Assembly (NCBI RefSeq): GCF_020085105.1
Contig: NC_058046.1
Span: 12,680,175-12,744,174 of the forward strand
Source: Siniperca chuatsi
Taxonomy: Eukaryota; Chordata; Actinopteri; Centrarchiformes; Sinipercidae
Direction of reading: 5' to 3'
DNA length: 64,000 nucleotides
Both the position numbers and the translations under genes were made by a program. The notes below the pieces were generated by a model. It was not told where the DNA came from, did not search any database, and worked only from the letters and a program-made list of their open reading frames with translations. Within the stretch, counting starts at the first letter, position 1. Each line of letters begins with the position of its first letter. This document shows positions 13,001-24,115 of the stretch, piece after piece.

Positions 13001-15406
13001 TATTTGCTCAACAATACTACAAACTATGCCTGAAAATAACGACAAAACAAAAATTATAATACTGAGCATTTCCACAAATTTTTACTGCACAGATTTTCAA
13101 GGAAATATGCAAATGTTGCAGGAAGGTGCTACAAATGTATTGTTCTCATCTACCCTGTAAAAGGGTGGCAGCACATAACAACTCAGACTTTCACATGGTA
13201 TACTAATGTTACTTTTGGATATCAATTGCAAAAGAGCCTACCAGCACGAGCAGCTGATTATGTGAAATATAGACCGCAGTCCTACTGAGGCCTTCGAGGA
13301 GGTTCATTGAGGACATGGGTGGGGTCTCGACTGCTCTTCCTCCAATCACCACATCCAGAAAGGCAGCTACACAACTCTGCAGACGAAGAAAGGTAAATTA
13401 GTACAAGGAGAAATATGTTGCTGAAATTAATAATTAATAATAACACACCTTATCAAATTTGGACAAACTGCTTTTCCTCCTTGGGTCTGCATCATCATCA
13501 GCCATGGCTAACTGCTGCAAAAGCTGCCCCACCTGTATAACAAAAAAATATGCAATATCAGTCTATACTGTAGAATGATTGCCACATGTATGATGTGTAA
13601 ATAGAATACATGCTGTGCCATTGACCTGCATTAGATTGAAGCGGGCCACTTCATTGATGGGGGCGTCTGAGATGATACCATACTGCTCTGGGTTAACTAT
13701 AGCTGGGCAGATGAAGCAGGTCAGCAGTAGGTCCGTACACATGGTGCGCACCTCGCCCACCTCAAGACGCTCCACACATGACAAAGTCTTGTACATCTGC
13801 GACACAATCCAGCGCAGACTGTGGGGAAAGCAGTAGGTGTTCTGCTTCAGGTAACCAATAAACTTGTTGACCAGAGCTACCAGCTTGGCTTCATTGGCCT
13901 CCACAGCTGCCTGCACCCTTTGTTTGTAGCCCTCAGAGCCCTTCTCTCCGAAGCGTTCCTGCTGGGCCGGAGTTAGGCGCTCCGTCACCTTCGCTGGGTC
14001 AGTCTCCAGGTGGTCTTCATCTTCCACCAGCAGCTGCATAATGGGTTCATGGAGGGTGGCGGTGAGGAAGAGCTTGGCTGAGTACAGGCCCTCGGAGAAG
14101 AGCTTGAAAAGGATGCTGAAGGCACAGGTTCCCCGTCGCAGTAGGCGGCGAGGGTTGTCACTCTCCTTCAGCTCAAACTCTATCAGGTATCGCAACACCT
14201 GGGAGTTGGCAAGAAAAAAAGTTGCAGCAGATAAAAAACATCTCATCTTACTGAGAGGCTATTAAATTGTTTTGTAAATGTGTAACACTAGAGACAGGTA
14301 GGGCCCCTGACCTGTAGCAGGTAGCTCTCATCCTCCTGCATGATACAGTTGCCATAAAGTGAGGTGAAGACTGCATGGATGACCCCCTGGGTGTGCTCCT
14401 GGCTCAGCCTCTCTCCTGCGACCAGGCAGGACGCCACCAGTCTGGGGTTCTCCCTCATCCTGGCCAAGAACTCGCCATAGATTGTCTCCTGGAAGCCCAG
14501 AGTCTTGTAGCCGTCGACGAACTGAGTGTCTTCCAACATTTTGGCATGTTGGCAGCATTCAGCCGGAGACGCCTCCGCACTGTAGAACAGAGTTGTTTCA
14601 TTAGTTTATATTATATATATATCTTGCACCAACAACTAACATTATATACTGTAATTCCTTCTCACTATGACAACCAGATCTCACCCCACCTGCAAACACA
14701 GTGGGTCTAAAAGAATATATCCTAGCCATTTCTAAGTGGTAGATGACGCATTGTCCAACCTAATTCTGACTGACATATATCCACACACATATAGCCCAGA
14801 ATTTACATTCAGAAAATGCTCACCACATCCTCAAATATACAAAATGTTTTTGCAAATATTTGCATTTACCAGTATTTAAATTATTTCCCAACAACATACT
14901 GCATATTGCTCTCTGTCATTTATTCAAAACTGCTTCCTTTCTGTTGACGTAAGTACCACAAGATACAATAGTAAATCACAGGCATGCATAACAGGAAATG
15001 TTAACTTTAGGTACAGATTAGATTAGATTTGTGAGTTTCAGAGGTGCTGGTAGTATATTTTAACCTTAGAGATCCAGGCTGGCTGTTAGCCCCCTGCCTC
15101 CAATTATGGAGTTTATGCAAAGCTAGGCTAACTGCCTCCTGCTCTGTGCTAAATGCAAAGACATCAAAGCAAATAAGCATGTTTCCCAAAAGGTTGAACT
15201 ATTCCTGATGTTAGGTCTGACCTGGTGAGAATGAGACGATCGAGGTTGATCCTCTGCTGCTTGGCGATCCATGCAGCCCGGTACAGCCTCTCAGCTGTCT
15301 TCAGCACATCACTGTTGAGCCTCTGGATCAGCTGCTTCTCGGATGCCACGTACAGCCGCTCCTGCTTCAGGTGGTGGGCCAGAGTGTGGATGTCTGGCTT
15401 CACCAT
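1005..15406 (-). CDS. gapvd1: GTPase-activating protein and VPS9 domain protein 1 (partial, 3' end outside window)
   Basis: GAPVD1 (RME-6 family) couples a RasGAP-like domain to a VPS9 Rab5 exchange domain and acts on clathrin-coated and early endosomal membranes. Seventeen coding exons are readable on the minus strand: 15222-15406, 14312-14579, 13626-14198, 13449-13532, 13242-13376, 12173-12365, 9824-9978, 9579-9608, 9351-9480, 8198-8323, 7884-8057, 5098-5235, 3681-3815, 2872-2991, 2443-2520, 1261-1607 and 1005-1092. Phases agree at every junction and give about 986 codons. The start MVKPDIHTLAHHL matches the vertebrate N-terminus. The RasGAP-like part lies at about residues 150-400. Ser/Pro-rich and acidic linkers follow, with SPATTPANKKNRLP, SETVSETWSTDVLG and RSRSSDIV blocks. 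The last exon ends in KRFVSAIPK; the VPS9 domain is not in the window. The human protein has about 1,480 residues. Confidence 0.95.
5529..5816. repeat. MITE copy, teleost 'GCAGCCCT' family
   Basis: This AT-rich segment in a gapvd1 intron of about 2.6 kb resembles three other copies in the window (about 17.1, 36.7 and 55.5 kb). Shared phrases include AATTAATCATTTAGTCTAT, TGTCTATTTC, AGCAAATATTTGGCATTTTT and TTATCAATTTAGTGAGTAAT. Terminal repeats are degraded. The rest of the intron (5236-5528 and 5817-7883) shows no recognised feature. Confidence 0.5.
8372..9056. repeat. non-autonomous element with imperfect terminal inverted repeats
   Basis: The segment GCTGCAAATACACACAAC at about 8402-8419 is repeated in reverse complement near 8993-9010. 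Flanking sequence (GACAACACAT, GCAGCA.TTA) is also related over about 60 bases on each side. The right arm contains a small tandem repeat of GCTAAATGCTGCA. No transposase remnant was seen. It lies in the gapvd1 intron between the exons ending at 8323 and starting at 9351. The ends are approximate. Confidence 0.45.
9579..9608 (-). CDS. gapvd1: gapvd1 30-base micro-exon (10 residues)
   Basis: On the minus strand this segment reads gatccag|GTGGATGG...AATGAG|gtaatg and encodes VDGLLPSLNE. It lies between the exon ending MMSENE and the exon beginning VLNLQM. It keeps the frame whether included or skipped, so it could be an alternative cassette. The human protein as I remember it runs directly from SENE to VLN. 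Both splice sites look usable, but no transcript evidence is available here. Confidence 0.55.
9979..12172 (-). other. gapvd1: gapvd1 intron, no recognised content
   Basis: This 2.2-kb intron lies between the exon beginning with the RSRSRT block and the exon ending NKKNRLPI. It is AT-rich, has a short CA run near 10,507, and shows no coding or repeat family that I recognise. Confidence 0.6.
13626..14198 (-). CDS. gapvd1: gapvd1 exon 3: core of the RasGAP-like domain
   Basis: This 573-base exon encodes 191 residues from VLRYLIEFEL to RFNLMQ, the most conserved part of the protein. It carries RRLLRRGTCAFSILFKLF, LFLTATLHEPIMQL, a LRWIVSQMYKTL helix and the block CFICPAIVNPEQYGI. The last corresponds to the FLR..PA..P signature of Ras GAPs, but the signature arginine position is cysteine (about residue 312). 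From memory the human protein has the same change, so this is a family trait. Acceptor and donor sites are clean (cccag|GTG and CAG|gtc). Confidence 0.93.
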
Positions 15407-17109
15407 CTTCACCAGCTCACACAAGCAGAGAGGGAAATGCCTGGAGCACAAAAGGGACAACAGGAAACAGGAAAATGAGATGAATATGTGGAACGCCAAC
15501 TAAACAAAAGCTCAAATAACCTTTTATTAAATGTTAGACCAAAGTCCCATTAGCAAGAAAAAAGTTTCTTAAGTCAGCTGTGTTAAAGGGGAACGTCATC
15601 AATTTTACATCTAAACATCAATTTACTGTAGTAGGACTGTTCAGTGAACAGTTGTGTAATGTCCACTGTAGCTCTAAAGATGCTTCGTCAAGTCTGAGAA
15701 AATAACCCTTAATGATGTCATTAAGGTTATCTCAGCTTGTGCTTCAGACTAAATTTATAACAAAAAGCCTGTGTTTTGAGTAGAAACGATTGGTCAATTA
15801 ATTATGATTATTCAATCATCAGAAATGTAATCACAACACTTTCCTCTGTTATATTTTATTGTAGATTGAATATATTTGAGTTTTGGATTTTTGGTCAGAC
15901 AAAACAAGACACCTGAAGAAATCTTTGAGAAACTGTGATGAACATTTTTCACAGTTCTAACTGGGGCATTGAGTTTAAAAGATATTTACCAAGCAGGGAG
16001 GGTCTAAAGGAGCCAAAGGTCAGGGTATCACAGCCTCTGCTGCTTCAAGCTTGACTATTCTTTTATTAATCTGTCTCCTGTAAGTCCCCCTCAACTTCAT
16101 ATAGGCCTACCCCTTTAAGCTTCTATACAGTAAACTGCAAGGATTTTTTCACAGGCACATCAATCAAACAGGAAAAACTGTATTTTTTCTTTCAGTTTTT
16201 CAGTACGTCATTGTTGTAACTTTCTGGCATGGGACTTGTAACGATGCTTTGGGACTGTCTAGCATGTGTACTTGTCTGTTACCAAACAAACACTCCAATA
16301 AACCCAAGAAAGTTAGCATTCTGAACTTGTAGTTACCTAATAGTAACTTACCACATCCTTAATGTCGTTTTTTGGAAATACTATCAGTATTCATTATTTG
16401 AATTATGCTGTATTTAAAAGTAAATGTATTTAGAGGAGAAGCAGGAAATGGTTCCCTTTTCTGATGCTTGCGTCATGCAAGGGAAGTCATTTGCATTCCA
16501 TGTGCTTCACACACTGGCCCAACGACAACAGCAGAAGCACGCTTTCACAAGCTTCGGGAGAGGCTACATAGAAGAATATGCAAATCACTCTCCCTATTCC
16601 AGATATGCACAGCCAAGACATACAAACCAAACTGAGTGCATGAAATTTGAATGATTTCTTGGTGAATCCTTTGCACAAAAGCCTCTTTGTGGCGGGTTGC
16701 AAACATAGCAAACACAGATTTAACTGTGGAGTTATGGCTCTGGGAGGAGAATGAGACTAGACTGGAGAAAACTGCCTCAGAGTGGGAATGACTGCAAGGA
16801 AGTGTCAGTGCTCACAAGCTAACAGACAACCACAACGTTAGAGTTGATATGCCTGACAAATCAAAATTGGTTATGCAGATTTAAACACATAATGATAGGC
16901 TCTACATTGAATTCCCTTGGCAAAACAGAGATAAACAGTGATTACTGATCTCCAACTACAGTAATAGATTGTCATCATTTTTGTAAATGTTTAGTTAAAT
17001 ACCACTTTAATACAAAGAAACTTTCAGTATGTTGTTTTATGGTTTGGGGAGAAAAATGCACATTTATAGTGTAATTCTTCATAAGGCACAGCTGCTCCTC
17101 ATCACAATG

Positions 17110-17330
17110 TCCACATAGTGCTGCAATCAATCAACAAAAAAATAACAAACAATCTCACGAGCAATTAATCATTCAGTCATTTATCAGTAAAAATATCAAA
17201 CATTTGCTGATAACCGTTTTTAAAATATGTTGGTTTCATCATTTCACATTGTTATAAATGGAATTATTTCGGTTTACTTCTGATGGCACTTGTGACTTTT
17301 ATTATTTTTGACATTTTAAATAAATGAATG
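17110..17330. repeat. MITE copy, teleost 'GCAGCCCT' family
   Basis: This segment begins near TGCTGCAATCAATCAAC and continues with GCAATTAATCATTCAGTCAT, TATCAAACATTTGCTG and GGTTTCATCATTTCACATTG. These features match the family copy at 36,721-37,033. It directly abuts the next transposon to the right. Confidence 0.45.
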
Positions 17331-17336
17331 AATAAA

Positions 17337-18977
17337 TTGGTCGGCCGATTAATCGGGCTGATATCTGACATTTTGAGATAATCGGTATTGGCCAATGCCT
17401 GCACTCACGAGGCAGATAAACAAAAAATTGCCTTGTCAGTGTGCATTTGCTAATGGGCTAGAGATAGCCTCGATTCAACAAGTGGGCTTACGTTAACAGG
17501 GAGTCCAAAAACTAGCGTTAATGTTTCAACTTGCCAATGACGTTTTGGGGAACAAACGTTATGGGCTTCTAGCTAACATAATGCTTCTGCACTTGTGTGC
17601 GTGTCTCCCTCCCCCTGCGTGTGTGTCTGTCTTTCTGTGCTTCAATACACCAAGCTAACTTGGAACAGTGTTTAATGAGAGATAGTAGTGGATTCGCGGG
17701 ACATAATCTCCGCTCTATCACATTGTTGTCACCTCTAGTCACTTGGTAGATGATATGAGCAGGCTGTGCAATGTGAGTGAACAAACTTATTATTTTTGTC
17801 TGTCAAGAAACATGAACAAACATGAACAAAAACATGCTTCGGGACAGTTTTGGGAAGGTGGTGAAAGAGTTAGTTTTGAGCCCTGTACTATAACTCTCTG
17901 CACCCTGCCGGTATAATGCAGTTGAATGATGTTGCTTCTGACATCAGGGTTCAACATTAAGGTAAATCTACTTGCCCAAAGTCATTTTTTACTTGCCCCT
18001 ATACAAATTGTTTTATTTATTAGCGGTTATCAACTAACAATAAAAACTAAGTTAATTGTCATGTTTAATCTTTATAAATAAAGTAAATGAATCAGAACAA
18101 GGACACAGTATGTCATAGATGCAAAGCAACAAACATTCTTGCATATCGAAAATGGTATGACAATCCCCCCTCCTTCTCCCCAGAGATGGACTCCTTAACA
18201 GTCCTTCCTCCTGTCCTCTGTCCTCCTCCCATTGCTGCTGATGTGATTCACTGCAAGTAAGTTTCCGCTGGTAGAGGGAGGAGGGGCTGGTTTGTCTCAG
18301 CCAGCAGTAAGTTTACAAGAATTTGCCTAATTTTAAGATTTGTGGCAAACTAAGATGAACAGCCTACATACTGACAGCTTTGTTTTAGCTTGTTTGTAAC
18401 TATTCGCTATTAGCCGAGCTAGCACGCTGTGCTTGTGTGAAACATGAGAGACTGCAGACAGGGCAGTTTAAATTAAAATATCGCTTTCTACATGTTCACG
18501 TTTATGCTTGTTGAACAGGTGTATTGATAAAGTAATGCTTTTTACTTGCCGAGGTTTTATTGCATTCACTTACAGTAACTAGTGTAGCTGTTGTCAACTC
18601 GAGTAATCTCCACCGTGGCCTGTCTGATCTGGCATTTTACTTGCCCCAGGCAATCAAGTAATCCTTATTGTTGAGCCCTGGACATACTGTACCCCGCTCT
18701 CCCTTAAATACCAGTCGCATTCTGAAATCTACAGCATAACCCAATGTATGTTTCTATTTCATTAATTAATAAAAATTTCATCTAAAACAACATGTTACTG
18801 GATAAAAGTATATTAGATTGTAATGTGCATAGAATTATACATGACTTTCTTTGTTTACTGACCTTGTATTTTTTCTATTTTAATAATTACATCAGCATTA
18901 TATATCGGACATTGGCTGCCCTGCTCTCTAAGTATCGGACAACGGCCATTGAAAAACCCACATCGGTCGACCACTAC
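17337..18977. mobile_element. DNA transposon remnant with TGGTCGRCCGAT termini, split by a later insertion
   Basis: The left end reads TTGGTCGGCCGATTAATCGG. The right end, reverse complemented, reads TAGTGGTCGACCGATGTGG. Subterminal GATAATCGG and TATCGGACA motifs occur on both sides. The inner 0.74 kb is another element (17,945-18,680), so the outer element is older and about 0.9 kb without it. No transposase was found. The superfamily is not certain. Confidence 0.5.
17945..18680. mobile_element. hAT-like non-autonomous transposon, nested
   Basis: The left terminus is CAGGGTTCAACATTAAGG; the reverse complement of the right terminus is CAGGGCTCAACAATAAGG (16 of 18 bases match). Subterminal TACTTGCCC motifs occur in both arms. 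The 5 bases GACAT directly flank both ends (17,940-17,944 and 18,681-18,685). hAT elements normally make 8-base duplications, so the remaining positions have diverged or the assignment is wrong. No coding sequence remains. Confidence 0.55.
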
Positions 18978-20119
18978 TAAACAATTATTGACAGAAAATC
19001 AATTGCTCATAAAAATAACTGCAACACCTTAGTTTAAGTCCCCCTATTTAGCATTTTTAAGCAGTATATAAACATTTAATAAACACTACACTATAATGTT
19101 GTTGTAAACAGATACAAGTGCTTATTAATGTTTTTGTCAACAACTCTACCAACAGTCCAAAACCCAAAAACGATCCCGTTTACCACCATAGAAGGATAAG
19201 AAAACCAGCAAATATTCACATTTGAGAGGCTGGAAACAGTGAAATTTTGGCAGAATTTGGGCCGCACTAAAACCAACCACTTGGTGGGGGCTTTAAGTTG
19301 TTGTCAACTCATCTACATTTAGGACCTAGATTAATAGATCTGGATATATAAAAAGCTAATAAGAGGTACACTTTTCTTTGGTTTCTTTTGTTTTTTCATT
19401 TTATGTCTGAATGAATTGACCAACCGACGAGAACACTCATGGCACACTTACATGTATACACTCACGTTCTTGAAAAAGCACATTCCTCACATACTTGCAA
19501 GGAAGTGAAAAAGCAACTCGGCTATTAAGTGGCTAGCAGAGAGGTTAACTGCCATTTGTCATGGCCTCCTGTGCCCATCAGCGCCAATACAATCCGCTGC
19601 ATAAAGCTACCTGGTGAGTCAGTTATGGAGAGCACTGAGGAACTCTAAAGCAGAAGAGAAACCAAACAACAGACAGTGCGAGGAAAGGCATAATCTGCAA
19701 CCTTCTGAGCTGTGTGAGAATGATCGTTGTTGTGGCAGGACAGCTACTGAATACTGTTAACATGACTGATAATGGGACCAATCATTCAAATGTAACATCT
19801 GTGTAAGCACCATAATTATAACAACAAGGTAGCATAAGAGACAAGAGGCAGGACAAAGACAAACAGACAGCGGCTGATATCCCCAAAACTCTGCAACTCA
19901 CACCAAAATAATGTAGATGGATAAATAGCACTATAGGTAAAAGGAAAAATATGTATTTTTGATTTTGGGGTGAACTGTCCCTTTAAGATATCTAATGAAA
20001 AAGTTGCTAAATTTGAAATTATTTTTGAAATGCAAAGCACAAAATGCCACAAGAAATGTATGTCACGCCAACAGAGTAAAGGTGTTTGGAACACAGCACA
20101 CTCTTCCCACAACATGATC

Positions 20120-20121
<2 letters not shown>

Positions 20122-20158
<37 letters not shown>

Positions 20159-20177
20159 GACAGACAGACAGACAGAC
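20122..20177. repeat. (CA)n followed by (CAGA)n microsatellite
   Basis: A pure CA run of about 33 bases passes directly into a GACA/CAGA tetranucleotide run. It lies in the first intron of gapvd1. Confidence 0.95.
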
Positions 20178-22283
20178 CAATGGAACAAAGTGCTTTTTAT
20201 AGATATTCAAAGGATTTCACTTTCTACAAAAGGTATTCATGGTTCTGAGCCAACGTCCTCTTCACATTTCCCTTTCAGATAATTTCTTACAGTGCTCAGC
20301 AAGCAAATACCGTACACTAAGTACATGAGGTTTATGAGTGACCTTTCCCAGCATTCGGGATTCGGGGTAGGTACTGAACCTCAACAGTTTTCAAGTACCA
20401 TACCACTGATTATTGAAAACTGTCAAGAAATGAAAGCTGACATTGAGTATTTGGTCAGATTGTTAGGGTTGGTTAGTTGAGGAAGGTGAGGGAGGGGTAA
20501 GTGACCTCCTGCACAATCGCCCACTTCTCTAATCTTAAGGCCACCACTGCCCCCAAATGAATGTTTCATAATGTCCACCAGCTCTGACATAAGAAGCTGT
20601 AATGATGGCAAAAGGAGAAAAAAAACTCATTACACACATAAGTCGTGTCCCGAGCCAGTCTTCCTAAATCCATGTTTCTACACCAAATACAGTATGAATG
20701 GCCCATAAGACCAGTTCATGTGGCTCATCCATATTCAGTTGAGAAAACAGTTTAAGTTGGTTATTGTTATCAGCTTGGATATGCAGTTAATCACAGGGTG
20801 TTATATGGAAGTTTTATGGATAAACAGTATTTATCATTAACATAGAGCACTGTCTAACAGTTGTTCATCACATGCTGAAGTTAAATGTTCTGACTTGTAC
20901 TGTAAACTACCCAGTTTACCACAGGTACTGTCACTTTAACTGCTGTCTTGAGGGCAACTTCCTACAATTAGAAGTTTTCGACAAGGTCAGGGTACACCTT
21001 TTCAACTGGAGAAGAGGTGCATGTTCAGATTTCAGGCCCTCTGACGGACCCAGGAAGGTGGGTCGAACCACGTCTTGTTGCCCAAGATATTCAATCTACG
21101 CTATTTTTAGTGAAATGGCTTCACGGAAATAATGAAAACACTGGATTTGCAGTGTGCAATCAGAAGACACAAACATTTTACCCAAAATAAAATCCTACAG
21201 ATGTGCAGAAGCTGTCATGACAAAGCAAAGAAAACAGCACAAACACACACACACACCAGCTCTGCAGTTCAGTATCCTCTCAACTTACACCAAATTGCAG
21301 TCATCTCCTTCGGTGACTGCAGATTCTCAAAAATGAATACAGTTTAGTACTATATCGGGACACGAACTAATGAAGCAGTGACTGTAACACATAAACCAAG
21401 CATCAGGTAAACACCACTAGAGGAAAGGAGACAGATGGTTGTATTGAATATTAATGTTGTCATCTGTATCAACTGAAATGACAACACTGTTGTCGGTTAA
21501 ATGCAAAACTTTCAGCATTGTGCATCCTGACAAGAAAGATGAATCTACTTCTAAGTAATGTATGAGCCTCGGTATTATTATAAATCCAGTTACAAAGAAA
21601 AAAGCATGTGATCCCTTGGTCACACTTGAACTTAAAAGTCATTCCACTCTCAAACCATAAAATAGACTGACCCCATTTCCAGGCAATCTGTCGTCATTAC
21701 TACAGGGGAAAGAAAGTCCTGCTGACTGATCCTCAATTGGATTATGAATAAGTATGATTATAAGAATTAATCATACAACAAAGTGAGTTACTGAAACAGA
21801 CTTCTGAAGCTATAATGTAAAGGCATGATTTGCTGTGTAATGTGGCAGTTGGCACCAGTACACTATGACACCAGTTACTGTCAAAGTGGGAGGTTATGAC
21901 TGTTTATTTGAGTTATATTTAATTATTATTTATCAGTTAAACTTTAAGTCACAAGTTCACTGAGCCTTCGGGTCTTTTATTAGCTTATTTTGTCTGGCAA
22001 ACAGTAAAAACTCTTAAGTACTCAATTTGATGATATAAATCAGAGAAAAACAGAAAAACATCACTACAAGCAAATGTTTAGCGTTATAACTTTATAAAAA
22101 AAGACTTTAATGATTAACCTCATTGACTTATTTTTGTCTACGACTAATTACTACAGTAATATTGAGCAAAATGGGGAGGTAATTACGGTACTTCCATGCT
22201 AGAGTTAATGGTAATATCCAATGTTTAAACATTTATGGTGTTAAATGACAGTATGCTATTATATCCCACGGCCTTACAAGCCT

Positions 22284-22754
22284 TAACGTTACAAATACTA
22301 TATCCGAATGGCTACGTTATTAGGCTACAACTTTAGACATTCCCTTCACAGGCTCCATGGGTGGGTGGGGGCACATTTGACACAAAAGCCGAAACATTTG
22401 AATGTGCTGCTAACGTTAAGTTACAAGTTAGCGTCCTTGATTTGCTGGTGTAACGTTACTAGCCAACCGAGATTTAGCCAGACAGCCAACATATCGAGAT
22501 GGGTTAGATTAAGTTCATATCTGTTACCACTAACGTTAGCTAGGTTAACATGGCTTAGAATCATATCAAATACAACACGTAACAACGTTGGGTCCACTTG
22601 ACGCTATTAAGGAAACTGACATAACCCAAGACACCCAGGTGTTACATTGGTAACAGACAAGACGGACTTGTGTTTACTCTGATTTGGAGAAGGAGCACAG
22701 ACAGCAAACTGCTATAACGTTACTGGCTAACTTAGCAGTAGCCTGCTAACGTTA
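22284..22754. repeat. cluster of TAACGTTA palindromes
   Basis: Six exact copies of the 8-base palindrome TAACGTTA occur at about 22,284, 22,411, 22,451, 22,531, 22,715 and 22,747, several inside longer GCTAACGTTAGC-like contexts. They lie in intron 1 within 0.7 kb of the gapvd1 first exon. A random sequence would contain about one such 8-mer per 65 kb. Confidence 0.85.
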
Positions 22755-22902
22755 ACCAAGTTAAACTCGGCTGCCGTTTGCTAGTCAAGCAGGGTACGCT
22801 AACGATAAGCTAGTTAGCTACATTAGCTTAGCTTTAGACTGCAAACTCCTGAGTAACCAAATGTGATCAACAACAGATATTAACATACATTCAGCAACTT
22901 AC

Positions 22903-23095
22903 CAAATGTAATTAGCGTATACTGGTTTTCTCACAGTTTCTCCAAACACAGCTGATCATGAGATATCTCGAATCAGAGGAATTGTTTGTTGGTGGTTAGC
23001 CGTCTTACACTGGCTTCTGCAGGAGCGAACAGTGCTGTCATTTGCTGTCATCACGCGGAGACCTGCGCAACCCGCATGCGCAAAGGCGTGTTAAA
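22903..23095 (-). promoter_or_regulatory. gapvd1: gapvd1 first (untranslated) exon and promoter
   Basis: A strong donor, TTTG|gtaagttg, ends a probable 5' untranslated exon at 22903. The acceptor ahead of the start codon lies at 15441 (gctccag|GCATTTCC). Upstream of the exon on the minus strand is a short GC-rich block with NRF1-like half sites: TGCGCA at 23064-23069 and GCATGCGCA at 23074-23082. No TATA box was seen, which fits a housekeeping promoter. The exact transcription start is inferred. Confidence 0.55.
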
Positions 23096-23887
23096 GGAAG
23101 CTTTCACACTAATGTAGAAAACAGGCATGCACATCATGTTATTTCTGTAATATAAGAGTTTGGTGCAGTTTCTAACAAATCCTACAGCTGTTTCAAATGG
23201 AAAACTACACACTATAACCCAATCCTGTGTGATTTTCTGAGACGCTCTGAATGCCCTATCTTACTGGATACTATCTAAAAATAAAGTTCTAGAGACAGCT
23301 AGCCAGTCACAAATTCATTGCCACTTTCAATAATGTCTTTGTTGATATCCTCAAAAGTTTTTTTTTTCTGCCAACTGTTGTCTATGGGTGTAAAGTAGAT
23401 TTAGTGTACACACTAATTGAAATAGCAAATTGTAATTTTTGTCATCATGGTTATGTAGCCTAACAGTGTTGTTTAATTCATATTCTTTCCAAAATATCAG
23501 TCTATACTTTGTGAGATTTTTTTGCTCTAAATACTTTTTTACTTCATTTTCTTTTCTTCTTTGGAAAAAAAAATTGATGCACCAGTTGTATCTCTGCCCC
23601 AGCCTGAATGTACTGGCAACCATCCTGGCCAAAACTGTGCCCCATTGTATGCTCTCTCTCAAAATAAAACTGTATAAGACACATGATATTGAGAAATGAT
23701 ATATGTGATGCTGCCAACCACTCAGAGCTGACAAACAATGAAATAAATGCTTCTGAGTCTAAGCAGAGCAGGGAGCGCATCCCATAGTGAAACACTGAAA
23801 AGAACAACAGCTCATCCCTTTCTCTGGATTTCACATCTGACTGAAATCTAATTTGTTATAATGCCTTATGATTTGTGATGTTTGTTT

Positions 23888-23922
23888 TGTGTGTATGCCT
23901 GTGTGTTTGTGTGTATGTGTAT

Positions 23923-23976
<54 letters not shown>
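23888..23976. repeat. (TG)n microsatellite
   Basis: This is an interrupted TG/TATG tract that becomes pure TG for about 48 bases (about 23,929-23,976). Confidence 0.95.
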
Positions 23977-23978
<2 letters not shown>

Positions 23979-23989
23979 ATACAGGCCAT

Positions 23990-24115
23990 TTATAATAATT
24001 GTACTCCTTTACTGTATTTTAGGTTTTTATTTTTGTGTATTGAAATTGTACAGTGCTAGGCTATCGTAATGTGTTCCGTCAAATGTTCTATATAAATAAA
24101 GTTGACTTAACTTGA
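23990..24115 (+). repeat. possible L2-type LINE 3' tail
   Basis: The sequence ends in TCTATATAAATAAAGTTGAC followed by a short TTAACTTGA repeat. Many fish L2 LINE 3' tails end this way. No reverse transcriptase sequence is attached, so this is a weak call. Confidence 0.35.

Larger units (their letters stand above)
15441..22902 (-). other. gapvd1: gapvd1 first intron (5' UTR intron)
   Basis: This intron of about 7.5 kb separates the untranslated first exon from the exon with the start codon. It holds a MITE copy, a nested transposon pair at 17.3-19.0 kb, a CA/CAGA microsatellite near 20.1 kb and a cluster of TAACGTTA palindromes at 22.28-22.75 kb. No further exon was recognised. Confidence 0.55.

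Noticed and set aside
20423..20611. 62-residue minus-strand frame with LLMSELVDIMKHSF
   Set aside because: It has no recognised homology, no flanking splice sites that join gapvd1 in frame, and an ordinary length for chance.
23868..24069. Val/Cys-repeat open frames over the TG microsatellite
   Set aside because: Low-complexity translation of (TG)n with no other support.
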